Positions 10,165 to 21,621 of a DNA stretch of 64,000 bases are shown here, in pieces. The translations under genes were made by a program, and so were the position numbers. A model generated the notes under the pieces. It saw nothing but the letters and a program-made list of their open reading frames with translations, did no database searches and had not been told where the DNA came from. This DNA comes from Diabrotica undecimpunctata (Eukaryota > Arthropoda > Insecta > Coleoptera > Chrysomelidae): NCBI RefSeq assembly GCF_040954645.1, contig NC_092805.1, positions 70,665,186 to 70,729,185 of the forward strand, written 5' to 3'. Every line of letters starts with the position of its first letter. Within the stretch, counting starts at the first letter, position 1.

Positions 10165-12894
10165 AATCAGAATTTCCCTAATCCAAACAGGCAATTTTAT
10201 AATCCCATGAATAATCAATATTTTCGAACAAATTCTTCTATTCCCCAAAATCCAAACTTTAATACAAATAATAATTATCCCCAAAATTTCCAATGGCCTC
10301 GCCAACCTATTAATGTACAGCCTCAACAGCTACCCCCTAAAAGACTCCCAACTAACTCAGAAGTCTTTGGACCTTCCCGAAATACGAATGTTTTCAGACC
10401 AAATCGTACTCCCCAACATCGCGCCCCAAAGCCGGAACCGATGAATATTTCTACAAATTCTAGATTCCCTTCAACGTTCAACAGAAGAACAAATAATTTT
10501 AATAGAAACTATTTTCAGAATAATGGGCAAAAGCCGAATATTATAGTTGAAGATAATTTAATCGAATTAAATTTAACCTCTAATAACCCTTTAACTTACA
10601 TCACTATTTCTAATCCCCCATTAAAATTATTAATTGATACTGGTAGTACGAAATCAATCTTAAAACCCAGTATTGCTGAACAATTTTATTCAGATTGCAT
10701 ATATTCTTCAAACGTTTCAATTTCTACGCCTCTTGGCACGAAAGATATCAAATACCAAGCAGCCATACCGGCGTTCCAAGAATTTAATCGAAACAACATA
10801 CTGCACTACATACTATATGATTTTCATGAGTTTTATGATGGCTTGGTCGGGGTTAATGACCTATTATCCATGAAGTTTAACATTGATTTTAATAATAAAT
10901 GTCTCGTTAGCAGAGACACAATAATCCCTATTAAATTTAGAAAACCATCAGACATAAAGTTTGAAATATCTGTTGGCCCTTATGAGAAGATTAGAAAAGA
11001 AGTCCCTGTGACCGTAACGAACGGTGAAATATTAATTGATAAGATAATTTTAGGTGATATGTATGTACCAGAAATGCTAACTGTAGCAAATGATGGTTTA
11101 GCTTTAGTAGAATTTGTCAATGAAACTAATAAAAATTTATCTATAACTTTATTAAAACCCATAAACGCTTATCCATACGATTCTAACGTTTATCAATGTT
11201 ATAAATTTGAATTTTCTAATAGACAAAATAATTATAAAATAGATTCCGATTTAAATGCTCTCGAAACGAAATCGATGGACGTTAATTTAGGTGACATAAA
11301 TGAAATAATAGATAATGAACTACGCAACTTTGACGACTTACCACAACTTTCAGAAGGAGACCTTGACTTCTTACTAAATGATGGATCAACTAGTAAAATA
11401 AATATTATTTCGGACATACAAGTTCGATCCCCTCTTGAAAATCCCGAAAGAGATGACTCAGATTTAGAAACCTGTCATACCTCTTTAGAAAATCCCATTC
11501 TAGGTTTACCCATAACCGAAAAAGCCCTAAATACTTATAAAAATCAAATTATATTAACATGTGGAGAAATAAATAAAATAAAATGCAAAAATGAAAAAAT
11601 ATTTGATAATAATAGATTTTATGTTACTTTACCCCAAAGAAATATTGAAGAAAGTATTTTTAAATTTGTAAAAGAATATATAGATCCCAAAAAGATTTAT
11701 GCGTTGTACTTTAAAGAAAATATTTTACCAGAAACATTTGTAGTAATAGTTCAGAATTATTTTAAAAATTCCGCTTTTAAATTTGTACATTCCACAAAAT
11801 TTTTAACTGACATAATAGACACTCAGGAACAGAAAGAAAAATTAGAGTATTATCACATACACAAAAAAGGACATCGCGGCATAAATGAAGTAAAAATGTC
11901 CCTAGGATCACGTTACTATTGGCCAAAAATGGCAGAAGATATCGAACGATTTATAAATAATTGTGAAACTTGTCTTAAAAACAAATACGATAGAAATCCT
12001 TCAATTATAAAATTTAGTCTAACTCCCACTGCATCAAAACCCTTTGAACATATTCATGTAGATGTCTTTAAAATTTCTAACCAATCATATTTAACGATTA
12101 TAGATTCATTTTCGAGATATGCCCAAGCATATCCTTTACCTAGTGTCAATGGCACCTCCGTAGTGGAAAATTTACTTCTCTTCGTAAGCCACCACGGTTT
12201 ACCTTATAAAATTACTGCCGACTGTGGAACAGAATTCAAAAATAATGACCTTAAAGATTTTTGTAAACTTCACCATATAGAACTACATTTCACAACTTCT
12301 TAAAATAGTAATTCCAACTCCCCCGTAGAAAGGTTTCATTCTACACTAATAGAATGCTTTCGCTGTCTTAGAGAAGAAAATAAAGAATTAACCCCTAACC
12401 AATTAATAAAACATGCTATTCTAAGCTATAATAATTTAATTCATTCCATCACTAAGTTTACCCCATTTGAAATAATAAAAGGACACATTAATAGTCCAGA
12501 TCCTTTCGACTTGGACGATAACCTTATTTTATCATACTATGTACAAAACCATAAAAAAGCAAGTAAACAGTTATACGAAATAATAAAAAGTAGAAACGAA
12601 GAAACAAAAGAAAAAATAATTAATAAATTAAATGAAAATCGAAATGACCCTCCAGATTTCTCTAACCAGGACGTTGCATACGTCAAAACAAAATTGCGCG
12701 ATAAAAAGGCACCAAAATTTAAAAAGATTGAAGTAGTCCAAGATTCAGGTCTTATCTTACAAACTAATAAAGGAAATTACCATAAAAATATAATCAGAAA
12801 ACCCAGAGTAAAACAAAAAATATCTTTTCAGGAAAATGAAAATCCGGACAACGTGTTTGCTCCTGATATTCTTGGCACTTCAACGGAGATGTGA
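10165..12894 (+). pseudogene. Gag tail - protease - integrase fusion frame (errantivirus-like)
   Basis: A 698-codon open frame (10207-12303) continues in the same frame to 12894 after one TAA at 12301-12303. The N-terminal part is an Asn/Pro/Arg-rich gag tail with no zinc knuckle. The protease motif LLIDTGSTKSIL (about 10627-10662) has the D-[ST]-G active site. The part around residues 330-440 should be followed by RT and RNase H, but instead passes in frame into the pre-integrase linker (GLPITEKALN). Integrase follows: an HHCC finger (HIHKKGHRG ... CETCLKNK) and the DDE residues in HIHVDVFK, TADCGTEF and PVERFH. The stop lies between the second D and the E. In the family gag and pol are normally separated by a frameshift; here they are one frame. 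Confidence 0.85.
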
Positions 12895-14527
12895 AGGAGA
12901 AGATGTAAAAATTACTCCTATAACGAATCCTTTGTTACCTATACTATTAGGACCCTGTAAAATTATTTACACTAAGCATACCTTTATACACTATCTAGAT
13001 TTAAGAGAAGTAACTAAACAGATAACTAGTTTAACTAACCATTTTTATAGCCTTAAGAATAGTCTAATAGTAAGTAATGCTTCTAACCCTATATCTTTTC
13101 ATAACTTAGCTGAACAAATGACAAAAAGAACCGAATTCTTAATAAAAATTCTCGAAAGAAAATTTGAAAATTTACATCCACATATTCGCTCTAAAAGAGG
13201 TTTATTAGATGGAATAGGCAAAATTAATAAATGGGCTTTTGGAACTTTAGATGCTGACGATGGAGAACGATACGATAAAGCAATTAATATTTTACAATTA
13301 AATCAGAAAAATGTAATTCATGAACTTAACCTTCAGTCAACTTTGTACAAAAAGCTTGTTAATCATTATAATCAATCTTTATCAACCTTGTGGCAAAATC
13401 AACAAAAATTACAAGACAATATAGAAAAATTTAAATATTCATTAGAAACCAAAATAATCACTTTGGATAATTACATAACTTATCAAAGTATTCTTTACCA
13501 GAATAATCTTGATTGCCAAAATTTAATAACATTTATTGACAATATTGAAAATTCGATCGTTTTCTCTAAATTAAATACTCTTCATAATTCAATAATATCT
13601 ACCCAAGAAATCTAAGAAATGATGTCATATTTATCACATATATACAAAGAAGAACAAATCGCAAAATTTAACAATGTGCTAACATACTATCTGTTTCTCA
13701 GTACCCAAGTAACCTTTTACGAATCCAAGCTTATATTCGCTATCCATGTTCCTATATTCCAATCAGAAAATTACGATCTTTTCCATGTTTACCCCGTAAT
13801 ACAAAATCATCAAACATATATTCCCTTATATCACTACTTGGCAAAAGGAGAAAAATCACTATCGATAAAAGAAGAATGTCCCATCCTCGAAACCAGATAC
13901 TACTGCCAACAGGACTACACCCAAATAGATACCTGCACCTATAAATTAATTGATGGACGTAACCCAGAGAAATGCTACGCCACTGAAGTAAATCTACAAG
14001 AACCCATTATCGAGCACGTCATGGAGAACCAGATCTTAATAATCCCATCCGGTACTGTCAAATTAATCTCAAAATGTGAGTCCAATTCGTTTTTGGAAAT
14101 AAAAGAACCTTTGTTAATAGAAATCCCGCCAAAATGTGAAATAGAAGTTGGAACCTTAAAATTTTCAAACAATCCACGAATCCAATCTGGAAAAATCATA
14201 ATATTACCAAAACTAGAAAATTTCTCGACTGAAAAGGTAAATTATCAAGTAACCAATTTGAGCAAAATCGATATGGAAGGACTATACGAAATTAACAGAA
14301 TTACCAGAAATCTTTCACCAGTAGAAGAAATTGGCTTTCCAACTACACCCATTATCAGCACCGGTTCAGTCATCTTATCTATATTAATACTAATCGTTAT
14401 AATTTACATCATCACCAGATACCGGAAGTATTGCAAAAATAAGAGGGTTCCTGACGAAATTCCATTGGAAGAAAGATGTCCCCAAAATTTGGAATCCAAA
14501 AATACCTCCGTTATTTTTTCCTCTTAA
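12836..14527 (+). pseudogene. env: Errantivirus-type envelope glycoprotein frame, one internal stop
   Basis: It begins at ATG 12836 inside the end of the pol frame (59-base overlap, different frame); in this group env is usually made from a spliced RNA. A hydrophobic signal peptide follows the start (TCLLLIFLALQ). A furin-type site RSKR, followed directly by GLLDGIGKINKWAFGTLDAD, marks the fusion-peptide region typical of insect errantivirus and baculovirus F-like envelopes. Cysteines cluster in the ectodomain after 13870. A C-terminal membrane segment (SVILSILILIVIIYIITRY, about 14365-14420) precedes a short basic tail. A single TAA at 13613-13615 separates two frames that are otherwise in register (259 and 302 codons), so the copy as written is a pseudogene. 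Confidence 0.85.
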
Positions 14528-14670
14528 GGACGGAGGAGTTACATGGTACGAAAGTCCGGACCTGGCAGAATCGCAACCAACACCTGCGGCTTACTCTGCA
14601 GTTTCCCCAGAAGTTGTTGTATTGTTGAAGAGCCTTCTAGAGAGAAGGTTCTTCAAGAATAGGCTCTAAA
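14526..14670 (+). repeat. Polypurine tract and start of the 3' LTR
   Basis: AAGGACGGAGG directly after the env stop, followed by AGTTAC at 14537, resembles the PPT/LTR boundary of errantiviruses, whose LTRs commonly begin AGTTA. The LTR appears to be cut within about 130 bp, where an unrelated minus-strand gag fragment begins, so its end is not defined. Confidence 0.5.
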
Positions 14671-14994
14671 GAGAGAGCTATCTCTCTTTTGTCTTCGATT
14701 TTTAAAATGCGACTGATATACATGCTCCAAATGTTCGTGGCTATATCGCATATTTAACCTCTTCTTAAGTTGTTCGAAATCATCTGTCTCCTCTACGGCT
14801 ATGGTCTGAAGCACATCTAAGACATCTCCTCGAAGAGCGATAGTCAGGTTTACAGCCTTTTGTTTTTCAGACAATCCATTCGCAGCTGATTCAAACTGTT
14901 TCATGTAGTTGTTCCAAGACGATTTTCCGTCGAAAGTTGTGACTTTAACATGAACAGAACCTCCACTTCCTTCAAATTTCGGCCATGTTTCCAA
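14653..14994 (-). pseudogene. LTR-retrotransposon gag N-terminal fragment
   Basis: A 113-codon minus-strand frame with VKVTTFDGKSSWNNYMKQFE and AVNLTIALRGDVLDVLQTI, then QLKKRLNMRYSHEHLEHVYQ. This is the capsid-type gag signature of a common arthropod LTR element family, unrelated to the neighbouring errantivirus. It starts at an ATG (14994) and is truncated after the gag matrix/capsid part. No LTR or pol belonging to it is recognised nearby. Confidence 0.65.
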
Positions 14995-15194
14995 CTTTAG
15001 GTTTTCTCAAAGAATACATTTATAGGTATCAGTTTGAAAGGGCCACAAACCTAGTCGAATTAAGGGCAAAAATACTTAATTTCTCTGTACGCATTACACC
15101 AGCCCTACTCCAAAATATGAGGAGAAATCTGTATGACAGATTTGGTTACTGTTCAGCACAAGAAGGTGAAATATTTGAGCCCTTAATTCATTAA
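14985..15194 (+). pseudogene. Transposase C-terminal fragment (Tc1/mariner-superfamily-like)
   Basis: The frame encodes LGFLKEYIYRYQFERATNLVE, then TPALLQNMRRNLYDRFGYC. The pattern (LKE.IY, a helix, then MR..L..R...C....G..FE.LI) is that of the C-terminal end of insect DDE transposases of the Tc3/mariner-like group. The catalytic part is absent, and it is joined to the unrelated gag fragment at its 5' end. Family assignment is by pattern only. Confidence 0.45.
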
Positions 15195-17127
15195 TCTGCT
15201 TTCCTAATTTTTATTTTTTGTTAGGTACATTTTACGAAGTTTGTAGGTTTTTAATTAGGTAGTATTTTCTATGTTTAAGTTTGGAAGAATTTTATTGTTT
15301 TTTTTTTATTTAAAAGTACAAACGATTCTTATTCTTATTTTTTTTTCTTTCTTGTCTTATTGTTATAAGCTTTGCCCATAAAATTTTTACAATTTTCGGT
15401 GACAATAAAGCATATAAGAAATTAGTTTTAAAGCATTATAATAAATATACTCTAGAGATGGGATTGTAAATAATCTTAATTCCTATGGTCAACAAAACAA
15501 TGTCTATATGTATATAGGTATATATATATAGGTATTATTTCCTGACCGTGAATATTAAAATAAAAACTTTTTTATTTCCTGAGTTTGTCGGTCTGTTGTA
15601 AATAAAACTATTTAATTATTTCTTTAACGTTTCGGCAAATTGGCCATTTTCAATAAGCACATTATTAACTTTATTTTATAAACATTACATAGTATAATTA
15701 AATTTCATTATTACACTTTTTAAAAATCTTCGGATTTCTCAAAATAGTGAAGTTTAGAAGGGACTGAATTTATTTAGAAAAGCTGTATATTTAGTAGTTT
15801 CCTGAACCAAGTGTTTAATAATTTCATTCGTAAAAACATTCAAAACACTTCGATGATAGTTTTTTTTTATAAATCGATGTAGGAAAATCACCTGCAATAT
15901 ATTGTACGTTTTGTAAATTACGTCTTTGATAGCCCAACCAAGAACCAATAAATTTTTGAGTTTTATTTATATTTCGTTGGTAAATATTTTCGGAATAATT
16001 ATTATTGTTCTCGTTTGTAATTAAAAGACGATAATAAAACACATAAAGAAATAGTTAAAAGTTCCTAATAAGCATCATCCGAATTACCCCCCATGCGACC
16101 GTTAGTGAAAACGAGAAGGTGCTAAAAGTTGCTTGCCCGGTAAATCTTGAAAAGTTCCGCCTTCATGCCCATTCCCGGATTCTTCATTAATAAATACAGT
16201 ACTTGGTGGAGGTTCAAAAAAGATTTTTTCTGGGGCTACATTTTCATCATCTTTTAAAAGACCTCTATTGCTTCCTGAAGCAAAAATCCGAGACAGAAAC
16301 TAAAAAAAAGTTTAGGTGCACACGGGGTCCATATGGGTACGACATGAAAAAGTCTTAAACAAAAGTAACTTGCACAAATATAAATTCATCCAACTGTATA
16401 TTCTTATAAAATTTCAGAATAACATTAAAAAACAAAATTAAAATAATAACCCAGAGCCTACCTCCAAATATCTATTAGTCCTTGAACATCGACAAAGTCG
16501 TCCATTTTAACGATTTAAATAAAACGTACACGTTCACTCTACTGAACTAATTTCAATACTAACAAGCATTTACACTTTCTAAAAGCCTGTAAAGACATTG
16601 ATATCCCTTCCATTTAAAAACGATAAGATGTGAGAGGCTTAAAAATATAGAGTACCCATTTGGACCCTCGGGACGTTCAAGGGTTAATATTCAATCATCG
16701 GTCTGTGAGTACATTTAGAGCAAACATAGATTTCACAGTGCATTAAGATGTTTACGAGAATTTGAACATGCGAAAAAATTTGCTCAAATATGATGCCAAA
16801 TTTTCTCACCTAGGAACAGAAATGCGGAAATCAATATATGAGAATTACATGTTGCGAATTCAGAACTACTTTAGAAATTGAATTAATCGGAAAGTCATTG
16901 GAGATTAAATAAATAATAGAGTATGACCTTAAAACCAGAACGAAGTCATTAATGGATAGAAAAGGGGGGAGCGGTCAAACGTTGAGTAGAGTTAGGAAAG
17001 ACTATTGTAAAGACTATTGTAATAATACCTTACTCGTTACTTGTACTATTTTCTTGTGTTTTGTTGACAATTTCCCGGAACTTAATTGCCAGACCTCGTA
17101 TATCTGATCTTGTTTCTGTTGTGTACA

Positions 17128-17129
<2 letters not shown>
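15195..17129. other. Unassigned AT-rich region
   Basis: No gene is recognised. A short minus-strand frame (16042-15754) has ordinary-looking amino-acid composition but no motif I know. Downstream of it on the same strand, TTGCCGAAACGTTAAAG (about 15617-15640) resembles the tail of Penelope-like or ribozyme-bearing retroelements (see findings). The rest is low-complexity intergenic sequence. Confidence 0.4.
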
Positions 17130-17195
<66 letters not shown>

Positions 17196-17426
17196 AACTC
17201 TTAAATATTGGGGAAATCTGCAAGAAAGACTCTAATGAGTATCAATTGATATTTGATATTGGTAAGATCAATAATGTTTTTAATAGATAATATATGGTAG
17301 CTAATTATAATTTATTCTCTTTCAGTCCTCAAGAAGCCAAATTAATTCTCTTTGGCGAAAACGTTCGGCGAAACAATTGATACTTATTAGAGCCTTTCTT
17401 GCAGATTTCCCCAATATTTAAGAGTT

Positions 17427-17490
<64 letters not shown>
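17130..17490. repeat. Inverted repeat flanked on both sides by (TA)n arrays
   Basis: A (TA)n array at 17130-17192 is followed by an arm at 17193-17250 (TAGTAAACTCTTAAATATTG onward). The reverse complement of that arm is at 17374-17432, and a second (TA)n array follows at 17433-17489. The arms match over about 58 bp with two visible differences; the spacer is about 123 bp. It looks like a small foldback MITE bounded by TA repeats. No coding content. Confidence 0.8.
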
Positions 17491-19268
17491 CTTTGTAGTA
17501 CCAATTGACTTCTGGACGAAAAGTATTCCCATTTGGCATCCGTGAATATTCACGGGCCACAATATACAGCGAATTCTGTTGCGGTACCAATTGGCATCAA
17601 TCGCTGTTGCGGTTTCTTTGGCATCGATTGGCTTTGGACCTTTAGCATCCATTGGTTTATGACTCAAGTCGACAATAATACCTAAAGGTTTCGGTGGAAT
17701 TCTACCTGAGTCAATTCATCTGTTCAGTCATTGTAATATTTTGTTGTCGAAACGGATGTTTAAAAATTTAACTTATTAGAGGTTAGAGTATATTACTCCT
17801 TATCTATAAATTGTAGGCAGGCAATTGCTTTTTTCGAGATTGAATATTTTTCTTTTAAAATTATGACAGCTTCAAATTTGATTTAATTTGCTAAATACTT
17901 TTATTTTACATTTTTTAAGCTCAGTAATTTAAAAATGTTTTATCGTCTTTTAACAACTTCTAGTCTGATTATTCCCTGAGTAAAAGAGCTCTGTTGTAAT
18001 GAATTATTTGGTATTACTAAAGAAATTCTGGTATAGTAGGATTAAATGTTAAAATTAAATGTTACAATGATTGTAACTTCATGTCTTGGGCTGTTACGTC
18101 GCATTATGGGCTATATGGGCTGTATTTTCTCGTTCTTGTTCGTATTTCTCTTCGATTTGCATTTTCGATGACACTTTCCAATATTTTAGCAAATTCAAAG
18201 TCCATGAAAAATACTTAGAAAGCAAACAAAAGTACTTATAAGAGTATACGACCATTTGATAACACTCACTGTGAAAATTTTTGCAAGTGAAGATGTTTAA
18301 GACAACAGGCACATTATTGCCGAACGCAAAGTGCACATAACTTTCTGCTTTATTTTTTGGTATCTGACTTCTTACAACTGTGTGTATTTTTCTTTCCTCT
18401 GCCCATACTTCTCGTACGTCACCGAATCTGGTTTGATGTGGTATTATATAATAATAGATGCACAATCAAAACGAACCAGATTCTTTTACATTAAAAAGAG
18501 ATAAAATATTATGTCCATATACTATGAAAAGCAATAATTAAAAAAGAGTCGTATTTTAACACATATTTGTTTTTCTTTAACCGTTTGTTAATAAATAATA
18601 TATCAAAATTTATTCGACATAATGTATGTTTTATTTTAAGGCTGTAACATAAAAATAAGAATTACCTGTTATGAAGGCACTACATAGGTAATTATTATCT
18701 GTACCTAACAAAAACCAATTTTATCAAAATCAACCTAGTTTGAAATATATGGAGTCTCGATTATATCTCATGGTTGTGTTTGCCCTACGTAGAAAAAAAT
18801 AAAATAAAATTACTGAAATCTCTTGGGAATTGAAGTACTCAAGAATTGAAAAGATGTTGAAATTACTGTAACTTTGAAGAAGTTGAAAATCAAATGTTTA
18901 AAGGTACACTTCTTTTAAACAAAATTCAGAATCAGTATTTTATCTCTTAACTTCATTAGAAGTGAATAATAAAGAAGTTATATACATACAAAAGGTTTTT
19001 GTAAGAAACACAGTTGCAAACATATAATTTACAAAATTTCTTGGTCTCTCTTTTTAAAATGGCGATACATAGCTTTCAACGTAAACAAAGTTTTAGGAGT
19101 AGTGTCCACTTAATAGCTTCTAATGGTAATAGTGGGTTAGGGACAATTAAAACCTAGTTAATGTTTAAAATTTGCCAATGTTTTTACTTTATTTTAAGTC
19201 TTTATCAAGGCTATACATGGCACATACCTATAATGGTACATAAAATGATCCATTGTGATTTATATACA
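17491..19268. other. Intergenic region with CCAATTGG-type motif cluster
   Basis: 17494-17660 contains several variants of CCAATTGGCATC next to the (TA)n array; the same motif family recurs at 28015-28310. A 123-codon minus-strand frame (18465-18094) has no recognisable domain and I do not call it a gene. Otherwise AT-rich with nothing supported. A 20-bp motif TCTAATGGTAATAGTGGGTT (about 19118-19137) recurs inverted at about 20334-20354. Confidence 0.45.
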
Positions 19269-20224
19269 GTGAGGTCCTAAGGTAACGGATAAATTCAATA
19301 TTTTTGTAACTAAAAATCTTTTGACGAAATCCTCATGTAGGTCGGTTTTTATTTTTTGTTGTGCATTTTTTTCAATAGAATCTTTTTATACAGGGCGTGT
19401 CGTGTAACAGTGGCCAATACCAACTTTCTTATTTTAGATACAACACCCTGTGTATTATTATATTTTTGAATTTCTTAGAATATTAGGTAAAATTTATATT
19501 TAATCTTCTATTCTTATCTTTAACCGTTTTTAAGTAATCGAGGTTGGAAAAGTGACATTTCGTGTATTTTTCCTCACAAAATCTAAACAGTTCGACCTAG
19601 AGTAAAATGGTTTTTACATTATTATCTTACTTTTTAATATGCTATCTAGTGGTATCAAACCCAGAGATGATAGGATTATATTCAAAATGACAAATTTTGA
19701 AATTTAGGGCCGACCACGACAATTTTCGTATTTTATTTTTATTTAATACCACTAGATAGCATATTAAAAACTAAGATAGTAATATAAAAACTAATTAAAA
19801 TGGACCAAATCCAATAGTTGGCTGTATACCCTGAATCAATATAAAGACAAAAGCTTTTTGTAAATACAAAAAGCTTTTGTCTTAATATAAAAACCATTTT
19901 ACTCTAGATCGAACTGTTTAGATTTTGTGAGCAATTGTCACTTTTCCAACCTCGATTACTCAAAAACAGTTAAAGATAGGAATAGAAGATTGAATATAAA
20001 TTTTATCTAGAATATTCTTAGAAATCAAAAGATATAATAATATACAGGGTGTTGTATTTAAAATAAGAAAGTTGGTATTGGCCACTCTTACACGACACGC
20101 CCTGTATAAAAAGATTATATTGAAAAAATGCACAACAAAAAACAAAAATCGACCTGTACGAGGATTTCGTCAAAATATTTTTAGTTACAAAAATATTGAA
20201 TTTATCCGTTACTTTAGGACTCAC
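19269..20224. repeat. Foldback MITE with about 345-bp inverted arms
   Basis: Left arm 19269-19623 (GTGAGGTCCTAAGGTAACGG...) and right arm 19886-20224 are reverse complements along their length with scattered mismatches. Inside each arm lies a roughly 70-bp segment bounded by TACAGGGCGTGTC and ACACCCTGT, a terminal motif common in insect MITEs. The central part contains two further palindromes: arms around TATGCTATCTAGTGGTAT (about 19637 and 19748) and GACAAAAGCTTTTTGTA at about 19848-19885. It has no coding capacity. A transcript through it would form a long hairpin. Confidence 0.85.
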
Positions 20225-20601
20225 ATGTCGTATGGAAATAATCAACATTGACCACACCGGGTTTATTTAAAAAAAAAATAGCCTCGATAAAAACGTAAAA
20301 TAGGTAAAGTCTATACGTTAGCAATTGTACAAAACCCACTATTACCATTAGAAACATAGACTAGTTAGAAACTTTATTTTAAAACTAGAACAGCTAAGAA
20401 AAAATGAATGTTTGTCCAACCTCAAATTCTATCTACAACATTTCATTGGATTTACAAAATCCAAGAGAAAATATTAATATGACGACGTTTTAAAACGTTA
20501 ATAAAATTAGGTTTAATTCAATAAGAAAGTAATGAAGGATACATTAAAACTATAGGATTGTAATAGAATATTTTATTGAAACTCGTAATCACTTGAATGA
20601 A

Positions 20602-21621
20602 TTATTGTGATTTATATTTATTTTGTACAAATACTTTTATTGTGGCCCATTTCCTGTTTTTAAAAACATTTGGATACTTTTCTACCAAATTTAAAACTTC
20701 CATTTTTTTTGGCGGAATTTTCTTCTTAATATGACGTGCAAAGAATTTTTGCGTAAGTTCTTTTTCCTCTTTTGTCCATGGAACTAAAATACGTTTACCT
20801 TTCTCCTGTATTCTATTTTGTGACGGGATGTTTACTTCATTTTGTTGAAGAATAGGTTGATTAGTATTTTCTTCGTCACTATCAGCTTCTTCTGCGTCTT
20901 CCAATATCTCGTTATCGACTTCAATCTCATTTAAATTTCGATTTTTATATTGGTCAATATTAGTGTTTTGAGCGAGCAATAATATTTTGGAAACTTTTGC
21001 GGTTTGGTAAATGTCTGACGGGAGACGATACCACTCATCATGAGTTTTTGAGGTATGCCCCATAAATTTTGCTAGTTGTTCTAGTTCACCCTTTTCCATT
21101 TTTAAAATTTGTATTATTGTTGCTAAGTGTTTTCTGAGGCGAGTTGACGTGAGGGTAGTGATTTTGTTTGCATCATTCAACACCTTAGAAGCATGCTTTC
21201 TGAGAACATGATATCCACTGATGCAGTTAATAGTATTCGGTATGCCAAATAGGTATTCGTTGTAAGAGGTAAAAAAATTATTCCTATATTTAATTAAAGT
21301 GTCAACTCCACTTTTGGTCAATTTGTCAAACAGAACAGGTACGCCTCTACCTCTCTTACCTCTTATTACTATGCGTTTTAAAGAGTGAACTAAAATTTTC
21401 TCGGTTTCTGTTAGGACTTTCTCAAACTCTTTAGAAGATTGAGAATCATGATGTTTTAAATAAATATCTAAAGGTAATCTCTGCAGCTCCCCTACTCGTC
21501 TCTTATTAAAAAGTAGTAAGCTGCAATATGTACCTTCGAGCAGACATTTGTACGCTCTTGTTGTTCCAAGCTGTACATGGGTGACCTGGCAGCATTGCAC
21601 ACGGAACACCTGTGATGACAT
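20602..21621 (-). CDS. Tyrosine-recombinase-like protein with C-terminal SANT-like domain
   Basis: An uninterrupted 339-codon frame. Residues 25-200 fit the catalytic fold of tyrosine recombinases: the first Arg box at FNKRRVGEL (41-42), the second at STRLRKHLAT (R163, with the usual His replaced), MGHTSKTHDEWYRLP with H189 and nucleophile candidate Y198. An acidic linker (about 230-275) is followed by PWTKEEKELTQKFF ... RKWATIKVFVQNKY, a Myb/SANT-like end seen in Crypton-like or domesticated recombinase genes of animals. Residues 1-22 are encoded by the adjacent 367-bp satellite, so the natural N-terminus (DNA-binding core) has probably been lost and the start codon is questionable. Function in transposition is inferred; it may be the last exon of a truncated gene. 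Confidence 0.65.
   Translation of the reverse strand: MSSQVFRVQCCQVTHVQLGTTRAYKCLLEGTYCSLLLFNKRRVGELQRLPLDIYLKHHDSQSSKEFEKVLTETEKILVHSLKRIVIRGKRGRGVPVLFDKLTKSGVDTLIKYRNNFFTSYNEYLFGIPNTINCISGYHVLRKHASKVLNDANKITTLTSTRLRKHLATIIQILKMEKGELEQLAKFMGHTSKTHDEWYRLPSDIYQTAKVSKILLLAQNTNIDQYKNRNLNEIEVDNEILEDAEEADSDEENTNQPILQQNEVNIPSQNRIQEKGKRILVPWTKEEKELTQKFFARHIKKKIPPKKMEVLNLVEKYPNVFKNRKWATIKVFVQNKYKSQ

Larger units (their letters stand above)
10163..14670 (+). mobile_element. Errantivirus-like (Ty3/gypsy with env) provirus, 5'-truncated and RT-deleted
   Basis: Order on the plus strand: gag C-terminal region, aspartic protease, integrase, env, then a purine tract and the start of a 3' LTR. The 5' LTR and most of gag are missing (coding similarity is open only from 10165), and the RT/RNase H region is deleted in frame. 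Damage beyond that is light: one in-frame stop in integrase and one in env. Base composition is very A-rich on the coding strand, a common feature of these elements. No partner LTR is present, so insertion age cannot be read. Confidence 0.85.

Noticed and set aside
18094..18465. 123-codon minus-strand frame
   Set aside because: Looks moderately protein-like, but no domain or related copy is visible, and the surrounding DNA is AT-rich spacer.
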